Part shown: positions 37,901-45,045 of the stretch, in pieces
How the letters are laid out: every line of letters starts with the position of its first letter
Position numbering within the stretch: the first letter of the stretch is position 1
Assembly (NCBI GenBank): GCA_903901915.1
Contig: CAIUSV010000066.1
Coordinates: forward strand, 97,720 to 161,719
Length of the DNA: 64,000 nt
Reading direction: 5' to 3'
Source of the DNA: an uncultured Rhodospirillaceae bacterium
GTDB lineage: Bacteria > Pseudomonadota > Alphaproteobacteria > Rhodospirillales > Magnetospirillaceae
Made by a program: the position numbers and the translations under genes
Notes under the pieces: generated by a model
Databases searched by the model: none
Told to the model about the DNA's origin: nothing
What the model saw: the letters and a program-made list of their open reading frames with translations, nothing else

Positions 37901-38097
37901 GCCGCCTTGACGTAGTCGGGATCGCGGATGCGCGCCGGCTCGACCCCCGCCGCCATCAGTTCGGCATCGGACAGCATGGTAACGGCTTCCACCCCGCCGC
38001 ACAGATTGCGCCAGAACGTCCGCCAGTCAGACGCACCGGGAAAGCGGCAGGCCATGCCGACGATGGCGATTCCCAGCGCCTTGCGATTGTCCCTCAT
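31915..38097 (-). CDS. Type I polyketide synthase, one module: KS-AT-DH-KR-ACP-TE
   Basis: 2060 residues from the ATG at 38097. KS (about 8-430) has the Cys in QTACSTSLV, His in VECHGTGT and His in NIGHSEQ. AT (about 529-830) has GHSIGE near 616 and HAFHS near 720, which indicates malonyl-CoA. DH (about 890-1165) keeps HxxxGxxxxP (HRIHGAVVLP, about 922) and LLDACLH (about 1084). KR (about 1200-1600) has GGLGALG near 1428 and the catalytic FSSVLS and NYTTGNA. There is no enoylreductase. ACP has LGLDSL near 1728. The C-terminal thioesterase carries GHCLGG near 1880, a Cys in place of the usual nucleophilic Ser, and a GSHYS His near 2035. The product is unknown. A patatin-like protein and a small Gly/Met-rich protein are encoded next to it. 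Confidence 0.93.
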   Translation of the reverse strand: MRDNRKALGIAIVGMACRFPGASDWRTFWRNLCGGVEAVTMLSDAELMAAGVEPARIRDPDYVKAAFPLPGADEFDAGFFGYSPHEARLIDPQQRHLLEVAWEAFEDAGYPPGQDHGPVGVYASTGSVVTNYMMNELSDHPDARGATASLLHIGNDKDFAGTRVSFKLNLTGPSLNVQTACSTSLVLVDLACRAIRDGDCAMALAAAGNVRVPQMAGYMNVKGAVFSPDGHIRTFDAEAGGTVFSNGVAAVLFKDLDRALQDGDHIYAVIRGTAVNNDGARKASYAGTSVRGQTEVMAGAVAQAGFDLASVGYVECHGTGTTIGDPREFTAVMRALGGAERSGKCPIGSAKPNIGHSEQSAGLASLIKTALALDEGLIPPTINFRTPNPRLKLESSPFFVNTELRPWPSPDRPRRAVVNALGIGGTNAAVALEQAPPVAADGLPERPLHLFVLSGKTAAGLEQTAQRQLARLADASLGDICHTLAAGRTHFPHRFAAVAETSAGLAAQLAEFKADPKAARRSNTPRRIGFLYSGQGAQFAGMGRRLYETEPVFRAALDRVAGAMADHLDRSLIDVLFAGGDAIDHTRYTQPALFAVQVALAEMLGQWGIRPDAVAGHSIGEFAAAHLAGVYSLEQAARLVCERGRLMGALPAGGAMAAVFADEATVAGAIAALSTASIGIAAVNGPQGTVVSGEAAAVAEVLARLERQGVAAKGLTVSHAFHSPLMAPALDGLRAAAEAAVATAPAITWISTLTGRPMTEAPTAGYWCDQARQAVRFADAVRQLAQLGITDFVEIGPGASLLALGQGSAGGEGLAWLPSLGKAGGDECRSVLEAVAGLYRRGHDVDWAVFDAPFRHHRLSLPTYAFQHERVWAVKDYQPAGPSRAAAPMAGLAGTRLRSPLAALQFETRYSRAALDWLDDHRIHGAVVLPTTAGLVAALEGARQALGDGPLEIADFSHGEALVLDDDEERLGHLVIEPRDGSAAAFTLASLGEGEGAEWRTHMRGAVRRVVADMGGGFDPKPVKRRCGLPVKADSYYAGARSLGLGYGPAFRGIESLWRGEGEALARVRLPDAVNDLGNGIAHPALLDACLHVYPAVIDAHGDFTRPPPAGAVAYLPLGLERFRAVVSDAREVWVHARRRKANGGAEHSTIDIDAFDGEGRRVIAFEGLAVKPMSPTTFRPAKAGQGDGWLYRLRWDERPLAAAGKDASPLTWLLLGGDGVAPALELALKARGAACRRVSAAEIPPSAEAFAALLDSFAAEAGAGRAGIVHLCGLDGGGEEAWGDEATQRRIYGSALDLARALAVRRTGFLVAPKLWLVTRNAVAATGREKPADVLAAGLWGFGRSLALEAPAVWAGLVDLEAGASPADEAPLLAAQLAVPFGGDDGEGQVALRGGRRLAARLVRSPLPPRRPMPTEGGSYLITGGLGALGVEVAEWLIRHRKAHTLVLASRQGAKAANAEAVTQRLEALGAKVVIAKADIAEEGDVRRLMQRLRKVTPALRGIYHSAGVVDDGLAEQMEWPRFRRALAPKLDAAWWLHRHSRDLALDDFVMFSSVLSVIGSAGQTNYTTGNACLDALAVHRRRQGLPGLAVNWGPWADAGLASQLGEQGEAIWRARGMHYIAPELGRQAFDALFDGDLDHGVVAVADWPAFLRQFAMPPRLYAELQGGASGGLAADIEALRARLAAPDPVGRRAALTDFLARQVMTTLGMAQPVEADRPLRELGLDSLMSVTLINRVESATGVRIPAVKLIKGPSIAELVDEVWPDLAGAQAPGPAAAAEAEPPPKPQATREGTWLVPVVSRPSPRFRLFCFPFAGGGSAAFQAWGAAMDPAIEVIAVEPPGRLARIAEKPVRDMDTFVEAVLDEMEDRLDLPFGLFGHCLGGLTLYEVARTLVRHTSHRPRHLFCSGARSPDRVRVIGGFEKSLAMHLAKLPGYQPRLPPYRQPDDVFAEIIRHFDMAASDQFLDDPELRRLMLPAVRAEFEMTSRYRYRPERPWDIPITCFVSKGDPYVSRQDVLGWGRFTNSRMQVHMREGSHYSIFEDAAFIQRTISRELTAPPS

Positions 38098-38104
38098 GAC
38101 GGCG

Positions 38105-38485
38105 CTACCAGCTTGCGCCGCCTTCGTCGCCACCATCGCCGCCGCCCATCCAGCCGCCGCCGAGATTCATCTCGTGCAGCCGATCCAGCGCCCGCTCGAA
38201 CACCTCCTGCACGGCGGCGAGGTAATCGAGCCAAGTCTCGATCGCCCATATCATCAGTTGAATCTGGGTATTGGCCATACCCATTCCCGGCATGCCGGAC
38301 CCGCCCATCGCCATGATCAACGGCAACATCTGCATCAGATTGGGCGGAAACGGCGGAACGAAACCATGGCCACGCCCCGAGCCGCCCCGGCCGCGCGCCT
38401 TGTCCCGCGCCGAACCGCCACGCCCGGTATCGGAGTGGCTATCAGCCGATTCCCGGGATGCTTTTCCGTCCGCTCTATCTCGCAT
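38105..38485 (-). CDS. Small Gly/Met-rich protein upstream of the polyketide synthase
   Basis: 126 residues from the ATG at 38485, placed by GGGGGAAAA just before it. The N-terminal third is Arg/Ser/Gly-rich and probably disordered. A hydrophobic Met-rich centre follows (LMQMLPLIMAMGGSGMPGMG), then an amphipathic helix (IWAIETWLDYLAAVQEVFERALDRLHEM) and a Gly-rich tail. I recognise no family. The helix looks suited to oligomers or to a lipid/granule surface, which is speculation. The stop lies 7 bases before the synthase ATG, so the two are co-transcribed. Confidence 0.6.
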   Translation of the reverse strand: MRDRADGKASRESADSHSDTGRGGSARDKARGRGGSGRGHGFVPPFPPNLMQMLPLIMAMGGSGMPGMGMANTQIQLMIWAIETWLDYLAAVQEVFERALDRLHEMNLGGGWMGGGDGGDEGGASW

Positions 38486-38595
38486 TTTTCCCCCGAATGG
38501 TCGTGTTGCAGCGCAATAGATGTTCGATATTGCGCAACTATCCCTTCTCAATGACATATTTTGATGGAAATTACCACCATAGGCCAGCCAATAAT

Positions 38596-38620
38596 TACAC
38601 CAATGACCATTAATGGTGTA
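38596..38620. promoter_or_regulatory. Inverted repeat in the divergent PKS / signalling-kinase promoter region
   Basis: TACACCA (38596-38602) and TGGTGTA (38614-38620) are inverted. Within the span ACCATTAATGGT (38606-38617) is itself a perfect 12-base palindrome. The site is AT-rich against a GC-rich background and lies in the 271-base gap between the operon of the polyketide synthase and the divergent giant kinase gene. A shared operator is plausible; no regulator is identified. Confidence 0.45.
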
Positions 38621-38756
38621 TCAACCCAGGCGGCAGACCCATGACTTTTGGACAGCTCGCGCGATATGGATTTGCACCACTTGGGTCCGGTTGCGATAAT
38701 CAGGCGGGATTGCGTCGCGGAGTGTGCTGCTTCGGAGAACCGGAGACAGGGGCGGG

Positions 38757-41700
38757 ATGACGGATTTGGTGGGCTTCAAGGCGACAGACGTGCTCCGCAG
38801 GGATGCCGAGCTGATGCTGTCGCGGGGACGGGGCGGCGACGGCGCCGCCGTACTTGTGCTCGCCCCGACGTCCGGAAGGCCGTCACCGGCTGCCATGGAG
38901 CGCCTCAAGCGCGAGTTCGCGCTTCGCGACGAGTTGTCTCCGGAATGGGCGGCACGGCCGCTGGCGCTGGATCAGACCGCCGGCCGGCTATCCCTGATCC
39001 TGGACGATCCCGGGGGCGAGCCGCTGGACCGTCTGATCGCCGGCCGCGCCGCCGCCACCCGACCGGCCGAGATGTCGCGGCGGCTGAAAATCGCCGCGGC
39101 AACCGCCTCGGCACTGGCCGAGGTCCATGACCGCGGCATCATCCACAAGGACCTGAACCCGACCACCATTCTGGTGGATGGCACAACCGGGGAAATCCAC
39201 CTGACCGGATTCGGCGTGGCATCGCAGGCGCCCCGCGAACAGCAGCAGGCGGTACCGATCGAGGTGATCGTCGGCACCCTGGCCTACATGGCGCCGGAAC
39301 AGACCGGCCGGATGAACCGCTCGGTGGATTCGCGCAGCGACCTCTATTCCCTGGGGGTCACCTGCTATGAGCTGTTCACCGGCCAGTTGCCCTTTACCGC
39401 CGCCGATCCCATGGAATGGGTCCATTGCCATATAGCCCGCCAGCCGGTACGGCCGTCCGAGCGGGGGCAAGGCATTCCCGGCCAGATTTCCGACATCATC
39501 ATGAAGCTGCTGGCCAAGACCGCCGAGGACCGTTACCAGACCGCCGCCGGCGTCGCCGCCGATTTCCAACGCTGCCTCGCCGAGTGGGAAGCGTCGGGCC
39601 GGATCGAGCCGTTCGCGTTGGCATCGCACGACCAGTCCGGGCGGCTGATGATCCCCGAGAAGCTTTATGGTCGCGAGGGGGAATCGCAGACCCTGCTCGA
39701 TGCCTTCGGCCGGGTCGGCGATGGTGGAATGCCGGAACTGGTGCTGGTTTCGGGCTATTCCGGGGTGGGCAAGTCGGCGCTGGTCAACCAGATTCATGCG
39801 GCGATGGTGCGTCGCGGCGGGCTTTACGGTGCCGGCAAGTTCGACCAGCATCGCCGCAACATCCCCTATGCCACCTTCGCCCAGGCGTTCCACGCCCTGG
39901 TCCGTCAAATCCTGTCCGCCAGCGAACAGGACGTCAGCCGCTGGCGCGCCGAGATTCTTGGCGCGGTGGGACCGAACGGCCGACTGGTAACCGACCTCAT
40001 CCCCCAGCTGGAACACATCATCGGCGAACAGCCGGCGGTGGTCGAACTGCCGCCCAACGAGGCCCATATCCGCTTCCTGTCGGTGTTCACGCGGTTTGTC
40101 TCGGTGCTGGCGCGCCCCGAAGCCCCGCTGGTGCTGTTTCTCGACGACCTGCAATGGATGGATGCCGGCGGCATGAAGCTGCTGGAACACCTGATGACCA
40201 ATCCCGAGGTCCGTCATCTGCTGCTGATCGGCAGCTATCGCGACAACGAGGTGGATTCGTCCCACCCGCTGATGCTGGCGGTCGAGACCATTCGCGCCAG
40301 CGGCGGCGCGGTCTGCGACATCGTGCTGTCGCCACTGTCGCGCGACGACCTCGGCCAATTCGTCGCCGACACGCTGCGTTGCCGAGTTGCGGAGGCCGGC
40401 GAACTGGTCGATCTGGTCCACGCCAAGACCGCCGGCAACCCGTTCTTCGCCATCCAGTTCCTGACCGCCCTGGTCGATGAACGCCTGTTGGCCTTCGACG
40501 CCGCCTCCGGCGATTGGCGATGGGACATCGACAAGATCCGCGCCAAGGGCTTCAGCGACAACGTGGTCGAACTGATGGCGGCCAAGCTGAGACGTCTGCC
40601 CGAAGCCAGTCAGGCCGAGTTGCAGCGCATCGCCTGCCTTGGCAACGGCACCACCCTGGCGACGCTGGGGCTGGTGTACGACCGCGCCGCCGACCGGCCA
40701 TCGGCCGAAGTCGAAAGCGCGATCCGCCTGGGCTTTCTAGTCAGATCCGGCGACCGGGTGATTTTCGCCCACGACCGCATCCAGGAGGCCGCCTACCTCT
40801 CGCTCCCCGAGGCGGCACGCGAGGCCGCCCACCTGCATATCGGCCGCCGGCTGATCGAGCGTCTGCCGCCCGCCGCCGTCGAGGAACAGATCTTCGATCT
40901 GGTGCATCACCTCAACCTCGCCAGTCGACTGATCGATGGACGCGATGAGCGGGCGCGGTTGTGCCACTTGAACGTCGTGGCCGGTAAAAAGGCCAAGGCC
41001 TCGTCCGCCCACGCTTCCGCCCGCATCTTGTTCCTCCAGGCCAGGACACTGCTGGCCGACGACGCCTGGGAACAGGCCCACGACGACACCTTCCGCCTGT
41101 TCGTCGAATTATCCGAATGCGAATATCTGGTCGGCAATCACGATCAGGCGGGCGACCTGTTCGCCCTGTTGCTCGACCGGGCACGCTCGGTGGACCAGCG
41201 GGCGGCGGTGTGGCGCCTGCGGTTTCGCATGTACATGGTGGCAGGCCGGTTCGGCGACGCGGTGGCCATCGCCGTCGAGGCGTTGCGCCAGTTCGGCCTG
41301 AAATGCCCGGATTCCGAAACCGAGGCGGCAACGGCGGTGGAGGCCGCGCGGCGGGATTTCGTCGCGCTGCTGGGCGGCAGGCGGATCGCCGAGCTGATCG
41401 ATCTTCCCGATTGCGCCGACGCCTCGGTGCGGGCGCTGGTCGGCGTCATCGCCGATGCCATCCCCGCCGTCTACCATGTACGGCCGATGCTGTACCCCTT
41501 CCTTGGGCTGAGCGCCATCAACCTGTCGCTACGGCACGGCGTCACCGAGGATTCCTGCGCCGCCTTCAGCGGCTACAGCGTATCGCTGGTCGGGCGGTTC
41601 GAGGACTTTTCCACCGGCTTCGAGTTCTCGGAACTGACGCTGCGGCTGGGCGAGCGGTTCTCCAGCACCCAGCTTCGCGGCACCTTGCTGTTCCGCCACG

Positions 41701-44624
41701 GCTATTTCGTCTCGCCGTGGCGCCGGCCGATCGCCGCCTGCATGCCCATCCTCGACGACTGCTTCCGGGCCTGCCTGGAGACCGGCAACCTGATCTACGC
41801 CGCCTATGTGGCCTACGCCTCGGCCTGGATGCTGCTGGAAAAGGGCGAGCCCCTCGATGTGGTTCTCGCCACGCTTCGCAAATACGCGCCGTTCGCCCGC
41901 AACGGCCGCATCGTGTTCGCCACCCTGATGATCCGCCTTCAGGAACTGTTCGTCACCGAGTTGCAGGGCACCACCGCCGAGAACGGCGCCGCCACCGACA
42001 GCGAGGACAGCCTGTTCTCGGCGATGGTGGCCACCGCCCACGGCTACGGCATCGCCTTCTATCATGTGGTCAAGCAGGTGACCCCCACCCTGATGGGACG
42101 CCACGAGGAGGCGCTGGCCGCCGCCACCAAGGCGGCGTCCATGCTGGCCAAGATTTCGTCATCGACCATCGAATCGTCCCACCATTTCTATAGCGCCCTG
42201 GCGATGACCGCGCTCTATCCGGCGGCCGACCCGGCGCGGCGACGGGAGTTCGCTCCGGCGCTGGCCGAACACCGGCGCAAGCTGCGGCAGTGGGCCGACA
42301 ACTGCCCGGAGACCTTCGCCAGCCGCTCGCTTCTGGTCGAGGCCGAGACCGCCCGCATCGAAGGCCGCGACAACGACGCCATGCACCTCTACGAGGACGC
42401 CATCACCTCGGCGCGCAACAACGGCCACCTCCATTGCGAAGGCATCGCCAGCGAGCGTGCGGCGGGGTTCTATCTCGACCGTGGACTGCGGGGCGTCGCC
42501 GAGAACTACCTGCGCGACGCCCGCTATGCCTTCCTGCGCTGGGGCGCCATGGCCAAGGTTGGACAACTTGACCAGCTCTACCCCCGCCTCGCCGAAGCGG
42601 CGGCGGCGGTGGCGACGGCGGCCGGCTTCAGCGGTAACATCGCCGGCCTCGACCTGATGACCGTGGTCAAGGCCCAACAGGCGGTGTCGGGCGAAATCGT
42701 GCTGGGCAAGCTGGTGGAATCGCTGCTGCGGATCGTGGTGGAACACGCCGGGGCGAACCGGGGTCTGCTGATTCTGCGCCATGGCGGCGGCTATCGCATC
42801 GAGGCCGAGGCCATTACCCACGGGGATGCCATCGCCGTCACCTCCTGTGCCACCTCGCCCACTTCCGACGACCTGCCGCCGACCGTCTTCCAATATGTGG
42901 TGCGGACGCGCGACCGGGTGGTACTCGACGATGCCTCCGGCGCCAACTCCTTCGCCACCGAGGGCTACGCCCGCCGCACCGGGGTGAAGTCCATCCTGTG
43001 CTTCCCGGTGGTGACGCATGGCGAATTGAAGGCGGTGCTTTACCTGGAAAACCGTCTGGCCGCCGGCGCCTTCACCCGCAACCGGGTGGCGGTGCTCGAT
43101 CTGCTCGCCTCGCAGGCGTCGATCTCGCTGGAGAACGCCACACTTTACGCCGAGATGGAGGAACGGGTCAGGGACCGCACCCAGGAATTGGCCGAATCGC
43201 TGGAGACGGTGCGGGTGAAAAGCGAACAGGTTTCCGCCCTGCTCGACAATTCCGGCGAAGGTTTCCTGTCGTTCGGCCCCGACCTGATCGTCGCGTCGGA
43301 ATTCAGTCTGGCCTGCCTGGATTTCTTCGGTACCTCCCCGGCCGGCCGGGCCATCGACACCTTGCTGTTTCCCGACGACGAAAACGCCCGCGACACCATG
43401 CGCGCCTGCATCGCCGAGGCGCTGGCCGAACCCGACCCCCATCGCCGCGAGCTTTACCTGTCGTTGCTGCCCGAGGAGATTTCCATCGGACAGCGGACGT
43501 TGGAAGCGGAATTCAAGGTCCTCGACCGGGCGATCATGCTGGTGCTGGCCGACATCACCGAGGAAAAGAGCCTGGCCGAGCAGGTGGCGCGCGAACAGCA
43601 CCGGCTGGAAATGATCGTGACGGCGGTAACGGCGGGCAACGACTTCTTCGACGTCATCGCCGAATTCCGGGCCTTCGTCGCCGAAGGAAACGACGGCGGC
43701 AAGACATGGGAACGGGCCAACCTCTATCGCACCGTCCATACCTTCAAGGGAACCTTCAACCAGTTCGGCTTCCATGATCTGCCCTCGGCACTGCACCGGA
43801 TCGAGGCGGCGCTGCAGGGCCTGCCCGCGGGCGCCACCGGCGCCGACGCCGCCGCCCGGGTGTTCGCCGAGGACTGGGAAGCCCTGCTGGAATCCGAACT
43901 GGCAACGGTGACCAAGGCGCTGGGCGACGATTTCATGAGCCGGCGCGGCGTGGTGATCGTCACCCCCGAGCAGGCCGAACGGTTCGAGCGGTTCGCCCGG
44001 GGCCAGATCGACGAGGCCGATGTGCCGAAGATCCTGGAGGAAATCGCCTCCATTCGCACCGTATCGCTGCGTCATGCCCTGGGCGAATTCGATAAACTGA
44101 TCCGCCAGGTGGCCGGACGGGTGGAAAAGGAGGTGGCGCCGCTGGTGATCGAAGGCGAGGATGCCCGCATCAACCCCGACGTGTTCGGCCCGTTCCTGCG
44201 CACCCTCGGCCACGTCTTCCGCAACGCCGTCGATCATGGCATCGAGGACCCCGACTCGCGACTGGCCGCCGGCAAGAGCGAGGTCGGAGCCATCACCTGC
44301 GGCATCTCCAAATCGCAAGGGGCGCTGTTCATCCAGATCGCCGACGACGGCGGCGGAATCGACGTCGAAACCCTGCGCCGCCGCGCCGCCGAGCGGATCT
44401 CCGCCGATGTGGACGACTGGGACATCGCCGACCTGATCTTTGCCGACGGCGTCTCGGTGCGCGGCGAGGTGAGCGAACTTTCCGGCCGCGGCGTCGGCAT
44501 GGCCGCCGTCCGTGCCGCCGTCGAGGACCTGGGAGGAAGCGTGGTCGTGACGACCCGCGCCGGGCACGGCACTTCGTTCACCTTCCGGGTTCCCTTCCCC
44601 GGTCGATGGGAAACGGCGGCATGA
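38757..44624 (+). CDS. Giant sensor: Ser/Thr pseudokinase - AAA/TPR - GAF - PAS - HPt - CheA-type HATPase
   Basis: 1955 residues from the ATG at 38757. The N-terminal kinase-like domain (1-280) keeps IIHKDLNPTTIL and YMAPEQTGRMN. However, no Gly-rich loop or VAIK Lys is visible, the catalytic-loop Asn is Thr, and DFG reads GFG (LTGFGVAS, near 149). An AAA ATPase follows with Walker A GYSGVGKSAL near 333 and Walker B LFLDDLQWMD near 460, then a long helical TPR-like region (about 700-1290), a GAF domain (about 1311-1460), a PAS-like region (about 1490-1590), HPt with VHTFKGTFNQF near 1660, and an HATPase with FRNAVDHGIED near 1816 and GRGVGMAAVRAAVE near 1910. It is of the trifunctional kinase type, but ends like CheA rather than in an ordinary HisKA. 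The CheY 25 bases downstream is the likely partner. Confidence 0.88.
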   Translation: MTDLVGFKATDVLRRDAELMLSRGRGGDGAAVLVLAPTSGRPSPAAMERLKREFALRDELSPEWAARPLALDQTAGRLSLILDDPGGEPLDRLIAGRAAATRPAEMSRRLKIAAATASALAEVHDRGIIHKDLNPTTILVDGTTGEIHLTGFGVASQAPREQQQAVPIEVIVGTLAYMAPEQTGRMNRSVDSRSDLYSLGVTCYELFTGQLPFTAADPMEWVHCHIARQPVRPSERGQGIPGQISDIIMKLLAKTAEDRYQTAAGVAADFQRCLAEWEASGRIEPFALASHDQSGRLMIPEKLYGREGESQTLLDAFGRVGDGGMPELVLVSGYSGVGKSALVNQIHAAMVRRGGLYGAGKFDQHRRNIPYATFAQAFHALVRQILSASEQDVSRWRAEILGAVGPNGRLVTDLIPQLEHIIGEQPAVVELPPNEAHIRFLSVFTRFVSVLARPEAPLVLFLDDLQWMDAGGMKLLEHLMTNPEVRHLLLIGSYRDNEVDSSHPLMLAVETIRASGGAVCDIVLSPLSRDDLGQFVADTLRCRVAEAGELVDLVHAKTAGNPFFAIQFLTALVDERLLAFDAASGDWRWDIDKIRAKGFSDNVVELMAAKLRRLPEASQAELQRIACLGNGTTLATLGLVYDRAADRPSAEVESAIRLGFLVRSGDRVIFAHDRIQEAAYLSLPEAAREAAHLHIGRRLIERLPPAAVEEQIFDLVHHLNLASRLIDGRDERARLCHLNVVAGKKAKASSAHASARILFLQARTLLADDAWEQAHDDTFRLFVELSECEYLVGNHDQAGDLFALLLDRARSVDQRAAVWRLRFRMYMVAGRFGDAVAIAVEALRQFGLKCPDSETEAATAVEAARRDFVALLGGRRIAELIDLPDCADASVRALVGVIADAIPAVYHVRPMLYPFLGLSAINLSLRHGVTEDSCAAFSGYSVSLVGRFEDFSTGFEFSELTLRLGERFSSTQLRGTLLFRHGYFVSPWRRPIAACMPILDDCFRACLETGNLIYAAYVAYASAWMLLEKGEPLDVVLATLRKYAPFARNGRIVFATLMIRLQELFVTELQGTTAENGAATDSEDSLFSAMVATAHGYGIAFYHVVKQVTPTLMGRHEEALAAATKAASMLAKISSSTIESSHHFYSALAMTALYPAADPARRREFAPALAEHRRKLRQWADNCPETFASRSLLVEAETARIEGRDNDAMHLYEDAITSARNNGHLHCEGIASERAAGFYLDRGLRGVAENYLRDARYAFLRWGAMAKVGQLDQLYPRLAEAAAAVATAAGFSGNIAGLDLMTVVKAQQAVSGEIVLGKLVESLLRIVVEHAGANRGLLILRHGGGYRIEAEAITHGDAIAVTSCATSPTSDDLPPTVFQYVVRTRDRVVLDDASGANSFATEGYARRTGVKSILCFPVVTHGELKAVLYLENRLAAGAFTRNRVAVLDLLASQASISLENATLYAEMEERVRDRTQELAESLETVRVKSEQVSALLDNSGEGFLSFGPDLIVASEFSLACLDFFGTSPAGRAIDTLLFPDDENARDTMRACIAEALAEPDPHRRELYLSLLPEEISIGQRTLEAEFKVLDRAIMLVLADITEEKSLAEQVAREQHRLEMIVTAVTAGNDFFDVIAEFRAFVAEGNDGGKTWERANLYRTVHTFKGTFNQFGFHDLPSALHRIEAALQGLPAGATGADAAARVFAEDWEALLESELATVTKALGDDFMSRRGVVIVTPEQAERFERFARGQIDEADVPKILEEIASIRTVSLRHALGEFDKLIRQVAGRVEKEVAPLVIEGEDARINPDVFGPFLRTLGHVFRNAVDHGIEDPDSRLAAGKSEVGAITCGISKSQGALFIQIADDGGGIDVETLRRRAAERISADVDDWDIADLIFADGVSVRGEVSELSGRGVGMAAVRAAVEDLGGSVVVTTRAGHGTSFTFRVPFPGRWETAA

Positions 44625-44649
44625 CCGCCAATGCTCGGAGGCGACAGTC

Positions 44650-45024
44650 TTGGCAACGCTGACCGTCATGATCGTCGATGACTCGCTGTTGGCGACCAAA
44701 AGCCTGGCCGCCATGCTGACCGAGATGGGACACCGGGTGGTAAAGACCGTAAGCGGCGGTGGCCCGGCGCTCGACGCCTATCGCCAGTGCACCCCCGATC
44801 TGGTCACCATGGACGTGACCATGCCGGACATGGACGGCATCGAGGCCACACGGCGCCTCGTCGCCCAGTTTCCCGACGCCCGCATCATCATGGTGACATC
44901 GCACGGCCAGGAAGGCATGGTGATGAAGGCGGTCAAGGCCGGGGCCATGGGCTATGTGCTGAAACCGATCAAGCGCGAGAAACTGCGCGACATGATCAAT
45001 CGCGCCACCCGAGCCAGGGACTGA
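44650..45024 (+). CDS. CheY-like single-domain response regulator (TTG start)
   Basis: 124 residues. The start codon is TTG at 44650, behind GGAGGCGACA; no ATG or GTG at a comparable distance fits. Receiver marks are IVDDSLLA, phospho-acceptor Asp in VTMDVTMPDMDG, MVTSHGQ and YVLKPIKREKL. It has no output domain. It follows the giant HPt/HATPase gene by 25 bases and should accept its phosphoryl group. Its paralogue at 29725-30144 differs mainly in the first helices and lacks none of the key residues, so the two could compete for the same donor. Confidence 0.92.
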   Translation: MATLTVMIVDDSLLATKSLAAMLTEMGHRVVKTVSGGGPALDAYRQCTPDLVTMDVTMPDMDGIEATRRLVAQFPDARIIMVTSHGQEGMVMKAVKAGAMGYVLKPIKREKLRDMINRATRARD

Positions 45025-45045
45025 AGGCCGCCATCCGTCGCCGGC

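Noticed and set aside
42159..44714. Minus-strand open frame of 851 codons opposite the giant kinase
   Set aside because: It has shadow composition and no motifs; the plus strand carries GAF, HPt and HATPase signatures in the same bases.
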